Assembly (NCBI GenBank): GCA_023374045.1
Contig: CM041776.1
Span: 283,649,999-283,713,998, forward strand
Length of the DNA stretch: 64,000 nucleotides
Direction: 5' to 3'
DNA from: Limonium bicolor
Taxonomy: Eukaryota > Streptophyta > Magnoliopsida > Caryophyllales > Plumbaginaceae
Within the stretch, counting starts at the first letter, position 1. Each line of letters starts with the position of its first letter. A program made the position numbers and the translations under genes. Of this stretch, positions 33,358 through 45,567 are shown piece after piece. The notes beneath the pieces are model-generated. The model was not told the DNA's origin and did no database searches. It worked only from the letters and a program-made list of their open reading frames with translations.

Positions 33358-36039
33358 AATTGCGATCATCTCCTTTTCATTGATATTTCTATTCATTAAA
33401 TTCCTATTTTGCATGATATGGTTGTTTCCTTGATCTGAGAGGTTATATCTTGAGTTATGCCAAGATTTTTATGATCCTATCTATAGTGTAACATTGTTCT
33501 TCCTATTGAGTAGATTTATTTGAACTTTTTGGATAGTAGGTAGACATACCTTACAAAATTTTCTAACCAGATTTCAGTTGTAACACCATGCATAAGCACA
33601 TGATCCAAAACTAGCTATAATTAGGGATGCTACTTATTTGCTTGTCGCTGCTGCACTTAGAATGTAATTAGTGGTATTTGGTGTGTTTGTGCTGCTACTT
33701 ATTTTCTTGTTACTGTTGCTGCTTCATAGTCTAGTACATGTCAGATACTCTGATTTTTTGCTGGTGTATGGTCTGCTGCTCTTGTTGGGATTTGATTAAT
33801 GATTTCCCCTCCTTATGAAATACCCCAGACTTAAACATGCTGATTAAATTATTTTAATATGATATTTAAAGGCCTAATGATGCCTAAAGAATATTGGTGA
33901 AGAAAGTAAAACCAAAAGAAAAGAGAAAACGCTTAAAAAACACAAAACGTAGAAACGTGCGTAAGCGACCATAGGAGGCATATGACCTCGACTAGGGTCC
34001 TATATGGATCCCTAAGACTTATTTATACACTAAGCACATGTGGGAACAATTCCCGAAGAAAATGAATCCGTATAGTGGATTAAAAACGCAAACGAAGTCC
34101 TAAAGCACGTTTTTTGAGAAAACCCAAAAACGCGACTTTAAGTAGTTTAATGGACTCGTATAAATTATAGTCAATCATATAAATATAATTAAACCTTAAT
34201 GAAGGGTTAAGAACCATTAAAATCAAGTAAATGAGAAAAATCCGGAAAACGGGCTCGGTTGATGAATAGTGCCAAACCGGGGATTTAGGAGTGTTTCTTG
34301 CTAAAAGACTAAACTACCCCTACCTAAATAATTAAGGGGGCCGGTCTTGGGTGCTGATTCACCCTTCCCTTTTCAGCAAAATTGACTCCCCATTTGGGAG
34401 AGAGGAGACCAATAAAGTAAAAAGTAATAAAGTAAGGAAAGGGTACAAGTTTGCTTTTACTCGCTCCTCCCATTCCCATCTCCCTCTCTCACGTTTTCCC
34501 CTCCTTCCCAGACTCTCTATTTTGCTCTCCTTCTCCCATGGCGATTTCCTTGAGCTCTCCAACAGCTTGAATTTCCCTTCCCTTGTACAAGGCTTAAACA
34601 AAGCTAAAACCCCATAAAATTACATATTATTGCTCCTCTAGTCTTGGAGATTCTTTTCCACCTTTCAAAGTTCCTAAACCTTGAAGTTGAACTCCATGGG
34701 TGAAGCCCCTCTTGAAGGAAGAAGCAACCCCTCTTGAGCTAGACTACTCCCTTGTTGGTTTAAGGTAAGTAGAACTCTAAAACATCTCCTTTTCTAGCTT
34801 CCTTGGGTGACCGAAAATGTCCAACTGTTGAACTCCATTTTTCTCCATGTTCTAGCTCTGTTTCATCCTTAAGAGAAGTGCTGAAACTTTTCTTATTCAA
34901 TTTCCAAAACACTTCATTTAGAAGTTGGAAGGTAATTCCCTCTTTTTAGAGCTTTAAACATTCTCCTTGCATACTAGGGTTATTCCTAGAGTTTAGGTAT
35001 TCACTTAGTGATTGTTGTGTGTTCCTTGGGTATTGGATGTAGCTTGCCAAGTGATTCCCCATTGACCGATTTTCAAACAAGAACAAAGAAGAAAGAAAAG
35101 AGCAAGAAAGAAAGGAGGAGAAAAGAAGGACTTGAGAATTTAAGGTAAACAACTTACCTTGATGTCTATCTATAATGTTTTGAGAATCTTGGGATGGGTA
35201 AATAAAAGAATGAACCAAAAAATTTGTGATGGATATGTGTTTGATTTCTATAAGAGAGAGTTGTATTTATGCTTAAGACAATGGTGAATTGCTGTTTGAT
35301 TTAAGGGCCTAAGTGCCAAGCAATTTAAGGTTTATGCATTATAATGTGAATGGTGAAATCTGGATGAATTTGTGTGCTGGTAGAATCCGCTAAGGATTTG
35401 GTTAGTTTAAATTGATTTAGGTGGATGAAATGATGCATTTGGGCATGCTAGAAAAGTAGAGGAGCCATGGCAAAATTTCTGTAGAAATCGAGTGTTTTGG
35501 GTGATGTTAGTAGTTGAGGAACCTAAGGTTGATTAGGAGGAAAGTAGAGTATGAATGGGTGTATTAAACACTCCAAAACTAGAGTATAAGAGTTGGATGG
35601 AGATGTGTAAAAACCTATAGCAAGTATGATGCAAGATTGTCTTGGATTGCTAGAAATGGACTAGTGTGTATAATGAGGAAATGGAAGAGTATAATGTGCC
35701 GAGGAAGTGAAATAAGTTATAAAGGGGTTTGTATGACCAAGAGGTGTAAGTATAGTGGAGCATACATGATTGTAAGTGAAACAATTGAACTAGTACAGAT
35801 TATGAGCAATTGTGCAAGTTAGAAACTTAGAACTAAGTGCAGTGCAGGAAATGAGAATGGAAATTTGTGAAATTGATCAAGAATTGAGTAGTCGGTTTGA
35901 TCAATGGTTTAAGAAGGTTTAATGTGTGTTTATGGTGTTAAAACATGTTGAGATACATGTGGAAAGATTAGGAAAGGAATGGACAAAGAAATAAGGTTAG
36001 AACAACAATTGGAAATGTTAAAATGTTGCAGAGCATAGC

Positions 36040-36300
36040 AGGGTCCGGGACTTAGGTCTAGCAAGAAGTCCCGGACCAACAACAAAAATCTGCTGAAAAT
36101 AGCCTGTAACATTGGTCCGGGACTTAGGTCTTGCATAAAGTCCCGGACCAACACTAAAATGCAGCCGAAAGTTCACTAAACAATTGGTCCGGGACCTTGT
36201 CCCAGGGTGTAGTCCCGAACCACACCATAAAACTACCCGAAAGTCATGAATTACACTGGTCCGGGAGTGTAGGTTCGGACCAAGTCCCGGACCACACTCA
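36040..36300 (+). repeat. GC-rich palindromic repeat cluster in LTR
   Basis: Four to five units of GGTCCGGGACTT...AGTCCCGGACC separated by ~40-base AT-rich spacers (GAAAAT..CCTGTAACAT and variants). The minus-strand open frame of 132 codons is a product of the repeat. About 2.2 kb from the LTR 5' end. Confidence 0.85.
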
Positions 36301-37733
36301 AAATCACTCAAAGAGTGTTTAAATGAATCTAATGGATGGGGATTGATTAGTAATGGTATTAGATAATGAATAAGACTTGTTTGGTGACATGTAAAGGTCA
36401 TTAGAAGAGTAAACAAGTGTTAGATTGAATGTGAAAGTGAGAACTTAAGATCACATGAGTAAAGTTAAGGTTAACGGGACAACGGGGTTAATTACAGGTG
36501 CATTAGTCATTTGAATTCCATATTGCCTTAACGTTAATAGAAACACTTGAAATGTTATCAGTGTTTCAAGAATTGTCCGAGGAGCATAAGACGACACGCT
36601 AGAATGGTTCCATGGTGAACGGTATGGTTTTCTTGTAATTGTGTCCTGCTGAGTTACATTCGGCTTGTGTGCTACTTGTTTATGCGTGCCGACCTAACAA
36701 GATAAAAGCACAAAAATGCTTACCGCATTTGATATGTATACATCGAATATCTCGATGTCTACTATATGTGTTAACCATCCTTGTTTGAGTGTGTGGTCTA
36801 ACTGAGTGTTGTAGACTGACTCATAATTGATTAACGTTTGGTTAGTGACTCGTTGAAAGAGTCGAACCACAAAATGATTTAATCGTGGAAAACACATAAG
36901 AATTCTCAACTAGAGAACAATGATAGTTAAACTCCATGAACACACTTGAAACATGAAAAGAGATATACGGGGCTACTAAAGCCCCTCCTAATGGTTAGTC
37001 GACCTCCTATATGAGGGTGCGACTCAATATGAGAAAACAACCATAACTTCTAAGTAATGGAAGTAAGGGGCGACCCTTAAATCGGCAAATACAATGAATT
37101 AGGAAAACTTCCTAAGATTGTGAGATAGCATCAAGAGAGATGCTTCTGACTAATATATATGAGTATATATTATTACTAACCCTGAGAGTGGGTTAGAGGA
37201 TTGTGAGTCACGCGTGCAAGGAAGAGGAAACAACAGAGCGATTGTTTCTGATTCCCTGATCGAACTCCCTTGTTAGGGGCCGTGAGCCACATGGTGGTGC
37301 CCGTTGGAGCCGTGAGCCACGTAGTGATGCCCGGTGGTGAGATCTATATGTGTCTCTACCCGGAGGCCTAAGAGGCTTAACTTAAGAACTATTCAAAGTA
37401 GAATAATAAAGAAACCTAGATTGAGACCGAGAGTGCCTATAGATCTAAGAGAACAAGTAAAATTATCCGATCAAGATGGATAAATTATTGACTAATAAGA
37501 ATGAGGCTTACTTGAGATAGGGATTCTCAAGGCCTAAAGAACAAGGTGAAATAATCTAACGAACTTGATGTGTTATCCTTGTTGTTAGTATTCCATTGTT
37601 TGAATACATGTTGAATGCGAGCATGATGTATGTTTACAACATTTCATGTTAGGATTTAAATAAAATCAATCGCATGTTCAGATGAGAATTAGTTGGGTGT
37701 GACCCGGTAGTAGCGAGTTGCATGACTACCATA

Positions 37734-37779
37734 CCAACAAAGGTGTTGAGCCCCTTTGGGGCCATCCATTCTATTTCAG
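37734..37779 (+). promoter_or_regulatory. Conserved paired hairpins followed by T-rich CAG
   Basis: CAAC...GTTG stem (compensated version of CAGC...GCTG), GCCCC TTT GGGGC stem, then TTCTATTTCAG|GTAC. Paired changes in both stems argue for selection on structure. Confidence 0.55.
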
Positions 37780-39772
37780 GTACAATGGAAATGATTACCG
37801 CTGTGAGAGTAGGACGGGATTACTGTTATGCATGGGTAGAGTTATTTAATTACGTTTGTAATTGTAATAGAGTAAGACCGAAAGTGTTATCGACAATGGA
37901 TTGTAGTAGACTCGGTATAGTATTGATTAAGGATTGTATATGACTCGGTTTAGTAATGGAATGAGAATTGTATTTGTATAAGTACTCAGGAATTCTGGTC
38001 CATCAGACCGTTACTGTATTGAGTTAGGCCTTGCTAGTCATGTGGGTGGCTAATGACATTGTTTCACCCACCGCTGTAATTGAATTTTTCCGCTGTGAGT
38101 GTAATGATGAACGAGGTGATTATGAGTTAATGGTGTGTTTAGCGGTAGGGGTGTTACACCTTAAGAAGCAGATGTGTGTATGCTGCTCTGATTTTTTTTT
38201 ATTGAGTAAGGGCCTTGAAAGAGTTCCTGCAAGCTCATTTATGATTTTAGTGAATTGAAGAAGCGAAAATTGAGAGAAAAAAATGTTCATTTTTTGCTGA
38301 GACTCTATGATTGATTCTCAATAGTCATGACTAGTTTAAGTTAATAATTTAATTATGAAAGAAGATGTAACCCACTAGTTCACTCTTTGTAGTTCGGAAA
38401 TTCTAAAGAAAGGGTGTGGGTAATGCAATGTATGCCATGGTTTTGTGAGAAAATAGATATTGAAGGAAGATTTGACACTCTTCTTATCGTCTATGTTCTG
38501 TGATGCGTTGGTGGATATCTATTTGTTCGACACAGTTTTGTTTAGAGTGGTATTTGATTGATACAATTATCTAAACAAACATGGTATGTAGTTGCTGCAC
38601 TTATACCATTGAGAAAGAGATGTTGCTGCTGCACTTATTATGTAATTGTTGGTGTTTTGTGAGTTTGCTTTGCTACTTCTTTTCTTGTTGCTATGGATGG
38701 TGCTCTGATTTTTGAAAAACGTAGGGTCTTTGAAACAGTTGTTGCACTTATACCATTGGGAAATAGTTGTTGCTACAACACTTATACTATTTGAAAGAGT
38801 TGCTGTTGATGCTTAGTATGCAGTTTCTACTGCACCCTTTACTAACAAGCTGCTTATGTTGCTTGTTGTTGCTGCTTAGTATTTAGATTTTTTTGAGCGC
38901 ATAACTATACACTCATTTGTTAAGTTGTTTGCAAACAATATTGCAGGTTCTTCATGAACTTGAACTATTGGGGTGATCGGATGAAGTGTGGCTGAAAAAC
39001 ATCCAAAAATGGATTTCATCAATTAGTTTTAGTTTCTGGGTTATGCTGGATATTCTATAATGTGTAGTACTTTTGTATTTTAATCTAGTTAGAGTACAAT
39101 GACTTTTCTGTATACTTTAAACATCAAAGTTAATATTAAGCACATCATTTATTAACGGTTTTGTAATAGATGTTGCTTTTTTTCATAAGTTTAATTGTAG
39201 TGAAGAAGTTGAACATGTTTTTTCATTGAAGTATTCAATAAATATGCTCTTGATTTAGTGTGGTATAAATGTTAATAGCTAGTTTCTTCAAAATAGAGAA
39301 AATTATATACACAATGTATATTGACGTATTAGTATGATTTTCATTGGCACTTATTAGTCACAATAAAAATTCAAAAGAACTTTCTACTGACATAAAAAAG
39401 TGTCAACTAAATTATAATTATGAGTTACTAAAACTTATTAATAACACACTAAGAGTGTCACTAAACACCCAACTAAATGACCATCATATGTCACAATAGA
39501 ATTCACTGACACAACAATAAGTGTTACTAAAGTGTCAGTTTGACACTTGATCGTGTCATGAAAAGGTATACATTGACATAAAATAAAGTGTCAGTATAGA
39601 CAAAAACCTTTCACCGACTTTTCCGTTTTGTGTTAGTAAAGCCCTTTAGTAACTGCGGTGCTGCTGACACGTTTTATGTGTGTCGGTAAATCCCAATTGG
39701 TCCTATACTGACACATTTTAAGGTTTTAATAACACATTTAGTGTGTCACTAAATGGCATTTTTTTAGTGCGT

Positions 39773-40450
39773 CTTCTAAAGGATCTACTTGAGATCGCAG
39801 TTGGTGACCTCTGCTTGGCCATTTGTCTGAGGGTGATATGGTAGGGCTACCTTGTGTCTCACTCCATATTTGCTAATCAATGCTTCAAACTATTTGTTGT
39901 AGAAGTGAGACCCACCGTCACTCAGAATCACTCTTGGCACCCCAAACCTTGTGAAAATGTTCTTTTTTCAAGAACTTTATCACCACCTTGGCATCATTTG
40001 TGGGGGCTGCAATTGCCTCAACCCACTTAGTCACGTAGCGATCGCCACAAGGATGAACAAGTTGGAGTAAGAGGAGGGGAAAGGGCCCATGAAGTTGATA
40101 CCCCACAAATCAAACAGTTCAACCTCGATCATCACATTGAGAGGCATCTCATGATTGCAGAGGTGTTCCCAAGCCTCTGGCACTGATAACAAGAGGCAAC
40201 AAAAGACTGGCAATCCTTATGAATGGTTTTTCAGAAAAACCCAGCTTGAAGAACCTTAGCCGATTTTCGTGCCGGACCGTGGTGTCCACCGACTTCACCC
40301 GAGTGACAATGGATCAAGATCACTAGAACTTCACTCGTGGGTACACACATGCGTATCACTTCATCAGCACAAACCTTGAAAAGAAGAGGATCTTCCCAAA
40401 AATAATGCTTGATGTCCGAGAAGAATTTCTTTTTCTACTGGAAGGTCATT
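39773..40450 (-). pseudogene. Athila-like integrase, N-terminal and core part
   Basis: Minus-strand fragments read LFDLWGINFMGPFPSSYSNL (first acidic residue of the integrase core), YVTKWVEAIAAPTNDAKVVI, FLKK and a GVPR-like block with SDGGSHF-type residues at the CACTA junction. Several frame breaks. Upstream (40200-40350) are remnants of the zinc-binding HHCC region. It continues across the CACTA transposon at 31902. Confidence 0.8.
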
Positions 40451-41053
40451 TCTTATGGTATCACCCCCTTGCCAAATAATTTGCAAAGTCAGCATACCAG
40501 GGGTCACCGGTCTCTTTGATCACAAGGATACTCTCATCAGGGAAGAACTCGTTGATTGGCACACCCTCGTCCGGCACCTTCATTCGAGAAATATGATCAG
40601 CTATCACGTTTTGAACACCGGGTTTATCCCGGACCTCTATCTCAAATTCTCGCAGTAGAAGGATCCATCTGAGAAGCCTAGGATTTGCATCCCCCTAGCT
40701 GAACATATATTTTGGCACTGAATGGTCGGTGTGCACAATGACCTTGCTGCCCAAGAGGTAGGATCTGAACTTGTCAAGGGCGAAAACCACTGTCAGCAGT
40801 TCTTTCCCTATGGTGGTATAGTTTTTTGGGCATCATTGAGAATTCTACTTGCGTAGTAGATGCTCCTCAATATTTTCTCCTTCTTTTGGCATAGAACTAC
40901 CCCCACCGCATAGTTGCTAGCATCACACATTATCTCAAAGAGAAGACTCCAATCAGGGGATACCACTATAGGCGCTGAGATGAGACATTGCTTAAGAGTA
41001 TTGAAAGCTTCAAGGCACTCGCCGGTAAATTCAAACTTGACATCCTTGGTCAA
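40451..41053 (-). pseudogene. Athila-like RNase H
   Basis: The minus strand reads FEFTGECLEAFNTLKQCLIS then FEIMCDASNYAVGVVLCQKK and YYASRILNDAQKT, the start of a Ty3/gypsy RNase H with the first catalytic D in MCDASNYA. Later frames hold FRSYLLGSKVIVHTDHS-like and ILLLREFEIEVRDK-like blocks. It is broken by several shifts. Confidence 0.8.
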
Positions 41054-41860
41054 GAGATCACAAAGAGATTTTTAAATTTTTGAGAAGTCCATGATGAACC
41101 TTTGTAGAACCCGGCATGACCAAGAAAGCTTCTGATATTCTTCACTGATGTCGGAGGAGGTAGCTTTTCAATTACCTCAACCTTAGCCTTGTCAACCTCA
41201 ATGCCCTTAGAAGAGATTTTATGTCCTAAAACAATTCCTTCTCTTACCATGAAGTGACATTTTTCCTAATTTAGCACTTTGTTCGTCTCCTCACATCGGG
41301 TCAAGATGGCCTCCAAGTTGTCCAAACAAGTGTGAAAGAGGGGCCAAAGACCGAGAAGTCGTCCATAAAGACCTCGATGCTCTTCTCCAAGAAAGTCGAA
41401 GAAGATTGACATCATGCATCTTTGAAAAGTGGTCGGGGCATTGCAAAGATCAAAGGGCATCTGGGTGTAAGCAAAAGTCCCATAGGGCAAGTGAATGTCG
41501 TCTTCTCCTGGTCCTCAGGAGCTATATGAATTTGGAAGTACCTCGAGTAACCATCCAAGAAGCAGTAGTAGTCCCGACCTGCTAACCTTTCTAGCATCTA
41601 ATCAATTAATGAGAGAGGGAAGTGGTCCATTTTGGTGGTGGTGTTCAGCTTTCTGTAGTTGATGCAAACTCTCCAACCATTTGTGATTCTCCGAGACACA
41701 GGCTCACCTTTTGCATTGGGGACTACGGTGATTCCTCCCTTCTTTGGAACCACTTGCACGGGACTTACCCACTGCTATCAGAGATGGCATAGATGATATC
41801 CGCATCTAAAAGTTTCAGAACTTATTTCTTGACCATCTCCTTCATATTCGGATTTAGTCT
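41054..41860 (-). pseudogene. Athila-like reverse transcriptase
   Basis: Fragments in changing frames on the minus strand: MLERLAGRDYYCFLDGYSRY, FQIHIAPEDQEKTTFTCP, YGTFAYTQMPFDLCNAPTTF, then EVFMDDFSVFG (the FMDD catalytic box, near 41360-41385) in another frame, and FLGHAGFYK. Many single-base shifts, so it is dead. Confidence 0.85.
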
Positions 41861-42670
41861 CCTCTGAGGTTGGACCAGCGACCTGTAGTCATCTTCCATG
41901 AATATCTTATGGGTGCAGAAGTGAGGGCTGATGCCCTTGATGTTGGCAATAGACCACCCAATGGCCCTCTTATGGCTTTGAAGCACCTTCATCAGACTTT
42001 CCTCTTGTGCACCTGTCAAAGAAGAAGAGATAATAATAGGTAGAACATACGGGTCAGTCAAATGAGTGTATTTGAGATGAGAGGGTAAAGACTTCATCTT
42101 CACAATGGGAGGCTTCTCAACCGAGGTTAGCGGCTTCTGAGCAGCACGCTCCAATGGTTCTGGTGGTGGGTAGTGTGGTCTGTGACGAGCAAATCTACTA
42201 TTCAATTCAGCTACTACCTCAGTCACCTCGGGGTGAATTTCCTGTTCAACATATGCCTCAAGCAAAGCTAATTCAAGAGCATCATATTTGACAAGAGAAA
42301 GAGAATGATCATGAACAATTGAATCAATGACATATATTGCAAAAACAGCCTCCGCTTGTGAGGGTCTCTTAACTACCTTAGACATGTCAAATTCTAATTT
42401 TTCATCCTGAAGGTGCAGGATTATTTTTCCTTTTTCCACATCTATTAGGGTCCTAGTAGTTCTCATAAAGGGCCAACCCAATATTAGTGGTACTCTCTTG
42501 TCCTCTTCCATATCTATAACAATAAAATGAGCCAAGAACACAAATGTTCCAACAGTCACTACAAAGTCCTCTACCTTTCCCTTAGGGATCACCAAAGATC
42601 TATCCGCTAGTTGCAATTGAATTGAAGTGGAAGTGCATTTACCAATTCCAAGTTTATTAAAAGTTGAAAG
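41861..42670 (-). pseudogene. Athila-like protease region
   Basis: The minus strand is open here: FNKLGIGKCTSTSIQLQLAD, VEDFVVTVGTFVFLAHFIVI, DMEEDKRVPLILGWPFMRTT, TLIDVEKGKIILHLQDEKLE. This is the typical Athila protease flap and downstream region. The catalytic D-S/L-G triad should lie just upstream but is cut off by the LTR that begins at 42671. The first residues of the open frame (MVKLWGV) come from that LTR, not from the gene. The linker to reverse transcriptase follows (PYVLPIIISSSLTGAQEESL, HKRAIGWSIANIKGISPHFC). Confidence 0.85.
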
Positions 42671-42916
42671 TGTAACACCCCAAAGTTTGACCAACTAAAA
42701 CTCAGAACGATGCAGCAGAAGACTTACAACTCTACCCGGGGTGCTACCGCCACAACCACTCACTAGTGATTGCTAAGGCTAATTTCCTTAACCATACCAA
42801 ATTAAGTTAACTTGAAAACTTTATATATATTTCAAAACCAACCACATCCTTCTACCTTTACATCCGAAATCATTTACTAAACTTTTACAACCTATACTAG
42901 CTTCGATTAACACCTT
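42671..42916 (-). mobile_element. 3' terminal piece of another long LTR
   Basis: It begins TGTAACACCCC, the inverted 3' end of a long LTR, right inside the Athila-like protease. It is interrupted at ACCTT by the Tat-like element and resumes at 51249. Confidence 0.7.
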
Positions 42917-44685
42917 TGTGAGCCTCGATTTTAAACCCTATCCTATGTTGGTTAAAGCTGGTTAGGATCTAATCGGGTTTTAGGTCCACTTATAACCTAA
43001 GATTAATAACTATGTCATATAGCAATAATTATTAAAACCTAAGCTAGCTCACGGGAACCCATTATGAGTCGCCACCTAATTTTAACCTAGAGTAAATCAG
43101 GAAAGGTAGAGTTCGGGTTCGGGGGCTTGGTATCCGACTTATTTAGGGTTCAATTACTTTCATTACCCCTAGAAGTCGTTTTCCTCTACTTAGTTTAATT
43201 ACGGCTTATTACGAGTCGTTTTAACCTAAGTGCGCGAGCTTCTGTTTTTTTGTTTTTTAGCATTTTTTGACTGAAAATAAAAGTGAAAGTTGAAATTACC
43301 TAAACTAGGGTTTTGGAGGCAGAATTGGGTCAAATTTTGTTTTCGTCCGTAGCCACGGACCTAATGTCCGTAACCACGGACCCTAGTTAATCTATGTGAA
43401 AATAAAAGTCGAATTAAACAGAAAACAAAAATTTGAAAAGTCCGGGGCCACGGACAGGATGTCCGTAGGCCCGGACATAGTTTAACAAAACCAAAATTTT
43501 TTAAAATTTTTTAAAATTTTAAAAATCCCGCCGCCGTCCGTGGGTGTCCGTGGCCACGGACAACCGTCCGTGGTCCCGGACCATAGGTCCGAGATCCCGG
43601 ACCACCCACGGACAGGGGTTTTATGGTGGCTTCCGAAGGTGTTTTCGGCTCAAAATTTATGCACGTGTAGCTTGAAAGGTGTACAATTCGTTTGTAATTG
43701 AAAGATTGCAGTTTGAAGTCGAATTATGTACGAAACTTGACGAACAAGTAACAAGGCAGAAACAAAAGTAATTAGCAATACAGAAGCGTAAAAAGGTTAG
43801 TTTGAACCCAAAATTTGACAGAGAGTTAATAAGGTCGTGGAGTGTTAGAAAAGTAGAATTGCAACCTGTTTACCTTCAGATTCATGGTGTTTCTTCACGT
43901 CGGGATTCTTCGGAGGCCTCGTTGATGGCGGATCCGGAAGAACTTCGAACCGAGCTTCTGACTCCTTGCTGTTCTTGATGTTCTTCACGTTTTGGTGCTG
44001 TTTTGGTGAGGGTTTGATGATGGATGATGTTGTGGGAGTTGAAAAATGTGTTTTGGTTTGATTTCGGTGAGATTTCGGTGTTTGACTGTGGCTCTGGAGT
44101 CCAAAACGTGGAGAGAGACAGAGACGGCTGCCTTCTTTGAGAGTCTAGGGTTCTTGAGGTTCTTCTTTGATCATGGGATAAGGTTCCTTATATAGGCTTC
44201 CTTAAAGATAGAAAAATGTGGTAAAAACCGAGATTTACCGACGTTTTAGCTTAAGGACTTCCAAAAGGAATTTGATTATGAATTTTACACATGGGTAAAG
44301 GATGATATTTCCGAATTTTCTAAAGTGGAATCGAATTTTTGGACATTGGAATATTTTTAAATTCAATTTCTCGTCAGATTCAATCAGAAATTGCTAGAAA
44401 ATTATTGGAAATTCGAAAAATCAAAATTCCAACGCCATTATGCTTCAGATGTCATCCTCTATCATGGGTTAAAATTTCAAGGCATTTTGAATTGATTTGA
44501 CCCTTATTTGGAGGAGAGAGAAAGCCTATAGGGGGCTTAGGAGCCTTGAAAAATTACGAAAATGCCCCTGGAGATGACTAAGCTGTCCCTAGTACTCTGA
44601 AATGTGCCGATCGAATTGGGAACCCTCGCTACTAGCCTATTAGTAGAGACTCTCTTCCGGGGGGGTTGAAATTTTGGGTGTAACA
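42917..44685 (-). repeat. 3' LTR of the Tat-like element
   Basis: Minus strand TGTTACACCCAAAATTTC...CGAGGCTCACA. Carries a palindrome cluster at 43340-43620. Confidence 0.9.
43340..43620 (-). repeat. GC-rich palindromic repeat cluster in LTR
   Basis: Repeats of GTCCGTAGCCACGGAC, GTCCGTAACCACGGAC, GTCCGTGGCCACGGAC and GTCCGTGGTCCCGGAC, about eight in all. The identical cluster is in the other LTR at 49915-50175. Confidence 0.85.
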
Positions 44686-44686
44686 G

Positions 44687-44700
44687 ATTGCCCCCCTCAA
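44687..44700 (-). other. Polypurine tract of the Tat-like element
   Basis: Minus strand TTGAGGGGGGCAAT, two bases from the LTR start. Confidence 0.7.
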
Positions 44701-44794
44701 CTAGACTTTGTAATGGAAATGAAAAGGCTAGTTGATGCTTGAGTGATACCCCAAAATTTTGGATCTTAAAAGACCACACGTGCAATCCGACAAG

Positions 44795-45062
44795 TTGCGT
44801 CGAGCTATTCTAAGACGCTGACTACCTATGAGTAAAGTGGAAGGTGTCGAGCGGTTCTAAGCGTCGACCACCTAAAGGTAATAATGAAGTAATGTCAGAC
44901 TATCTAAGGCACCGACTACCTATAAGGATGATATGACGTCAAGCTATTCTAAGGCGTTGACTACCTATAATGAATGAGATGATGTCAAGCTATTCTAAGG
45001 CGTTGACTACCTATAATGAATGAGATGATGTCAAGCTATTCTGAGGCGTTGACTACCTACCG
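44795..45062 (-). repeat. ~46-bp tandem repeat, about six diverged copies
   Basis: Units of CAAGCTATTCTAAGGCGTTG plus ACTACCTATAATGAATGA. The last three are nearly identical, the outer ones diverged. Confidence 0.8.
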
Positions 45063-45107
45063 GTGATTGAAAATTGGTGTTGGGTCGAGTTCTTCTATTC
45101 GGGTGAG

Positions 45108-45567
45108 TTCTGCTGCTCTGGTGAATCTGAATCTTTGGCTGAGAATCTGTATCTCTGAAGAGTCTGTACCTTCGGCTGAGAATCTGTATCCCTGAAGAAT
45201 CTGTACCTTCGGCTGAGAATCTGTATCCCTGAAGAATCTGTACCTTCGGCTGAGAATCTGTATCCCTGAAGAATCTATACCTTCGGCTGAGAATCTGTAT
45301 CTCTGAAGAATCTGTATCTTCGGCTGAGAATATGTATCCCTGAAGAATCTATACCTTCGGCTGAGAATCTGTATCCCTGAAGAATCTGTATCTTCGGCTG
45401 AGAATCTGTATCTCTGAAGAATCTGCATCTTCGGCTGAGAATCTGTATCCCTGAAGAATCTGTACCTTCGGCTGAGAATCTGTATCCCTGAAGAATCTGT
45501 ATCTTCGGCTGAGAATCTGTATCTCTGAAGAATCTGTATCTTCGGCTGAGAATCTGTATCCCTGAAT
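45108..45567 (-). repeat. 37-bp tandem satellite, about twelve copies
   Basis: Unit GAATCTGTATCCCTGAAGAA followed by TCTGTACCTTCGGCTGA. Since 37 is not a multiple of 3, each frame cycles through all three; on the minus strand none has a stop, giving three overlapping open frames (45057-45655) with a repeated FRDTDSQPK / ILQGYRFSAEG theme. I regard the frames as a by-product. Confidence 0.9.

Larger units (their letters stand above)
33816..38158 (+). mobile_element. Complete solo LTR (4343 bp) inside the CACTA element
   Basis: TGAAATACCCC...GGGGTGTTACA with a perfect 5-bp target duplication CCTTA (33811-33815 and 38159-38163). Same family as 2483-6418: GGGGGCCGGTC box at 34335, TAAGGGCCTAAGTGCC near 35303-35318, palindrome cluster at 36040-36300, paired hairpins at 37734-37779 and CATGTGGGTGG near 38039. 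It inserted after the CACTA element had landed. Confidence 0.92.
31903..39769. mobile_element. CACTA (En/Spm) transposon with nested solo LTR
   Basis: It starts CACTACAAGAAAATG at 31903 and ends CATTTTTTTAGTG at 39769, matching inverted CACTA termini. A 3-bp target duplication CGT lies at 31900-31902 and 39770-39772. Subterminal repeats (GTGTCA, TGACAC, GTGTCACTAAA) crowd the right 450 bp and occur in the left 300 bp. Without the LTR (33816-38158 plus its 5-bp duplication) it is about 3.5 kb, too short for transposase genes, and none is seen: non-autonomous. It disrupts the Athila-like integrase. Confidence 0.85.

Noticed and set aside
36018..36416. 132-codon minus-strand open frame
   Set aside because: Repeats GPGL..RPKSRT from the GGTCCGGGACTT cluster; no domain.
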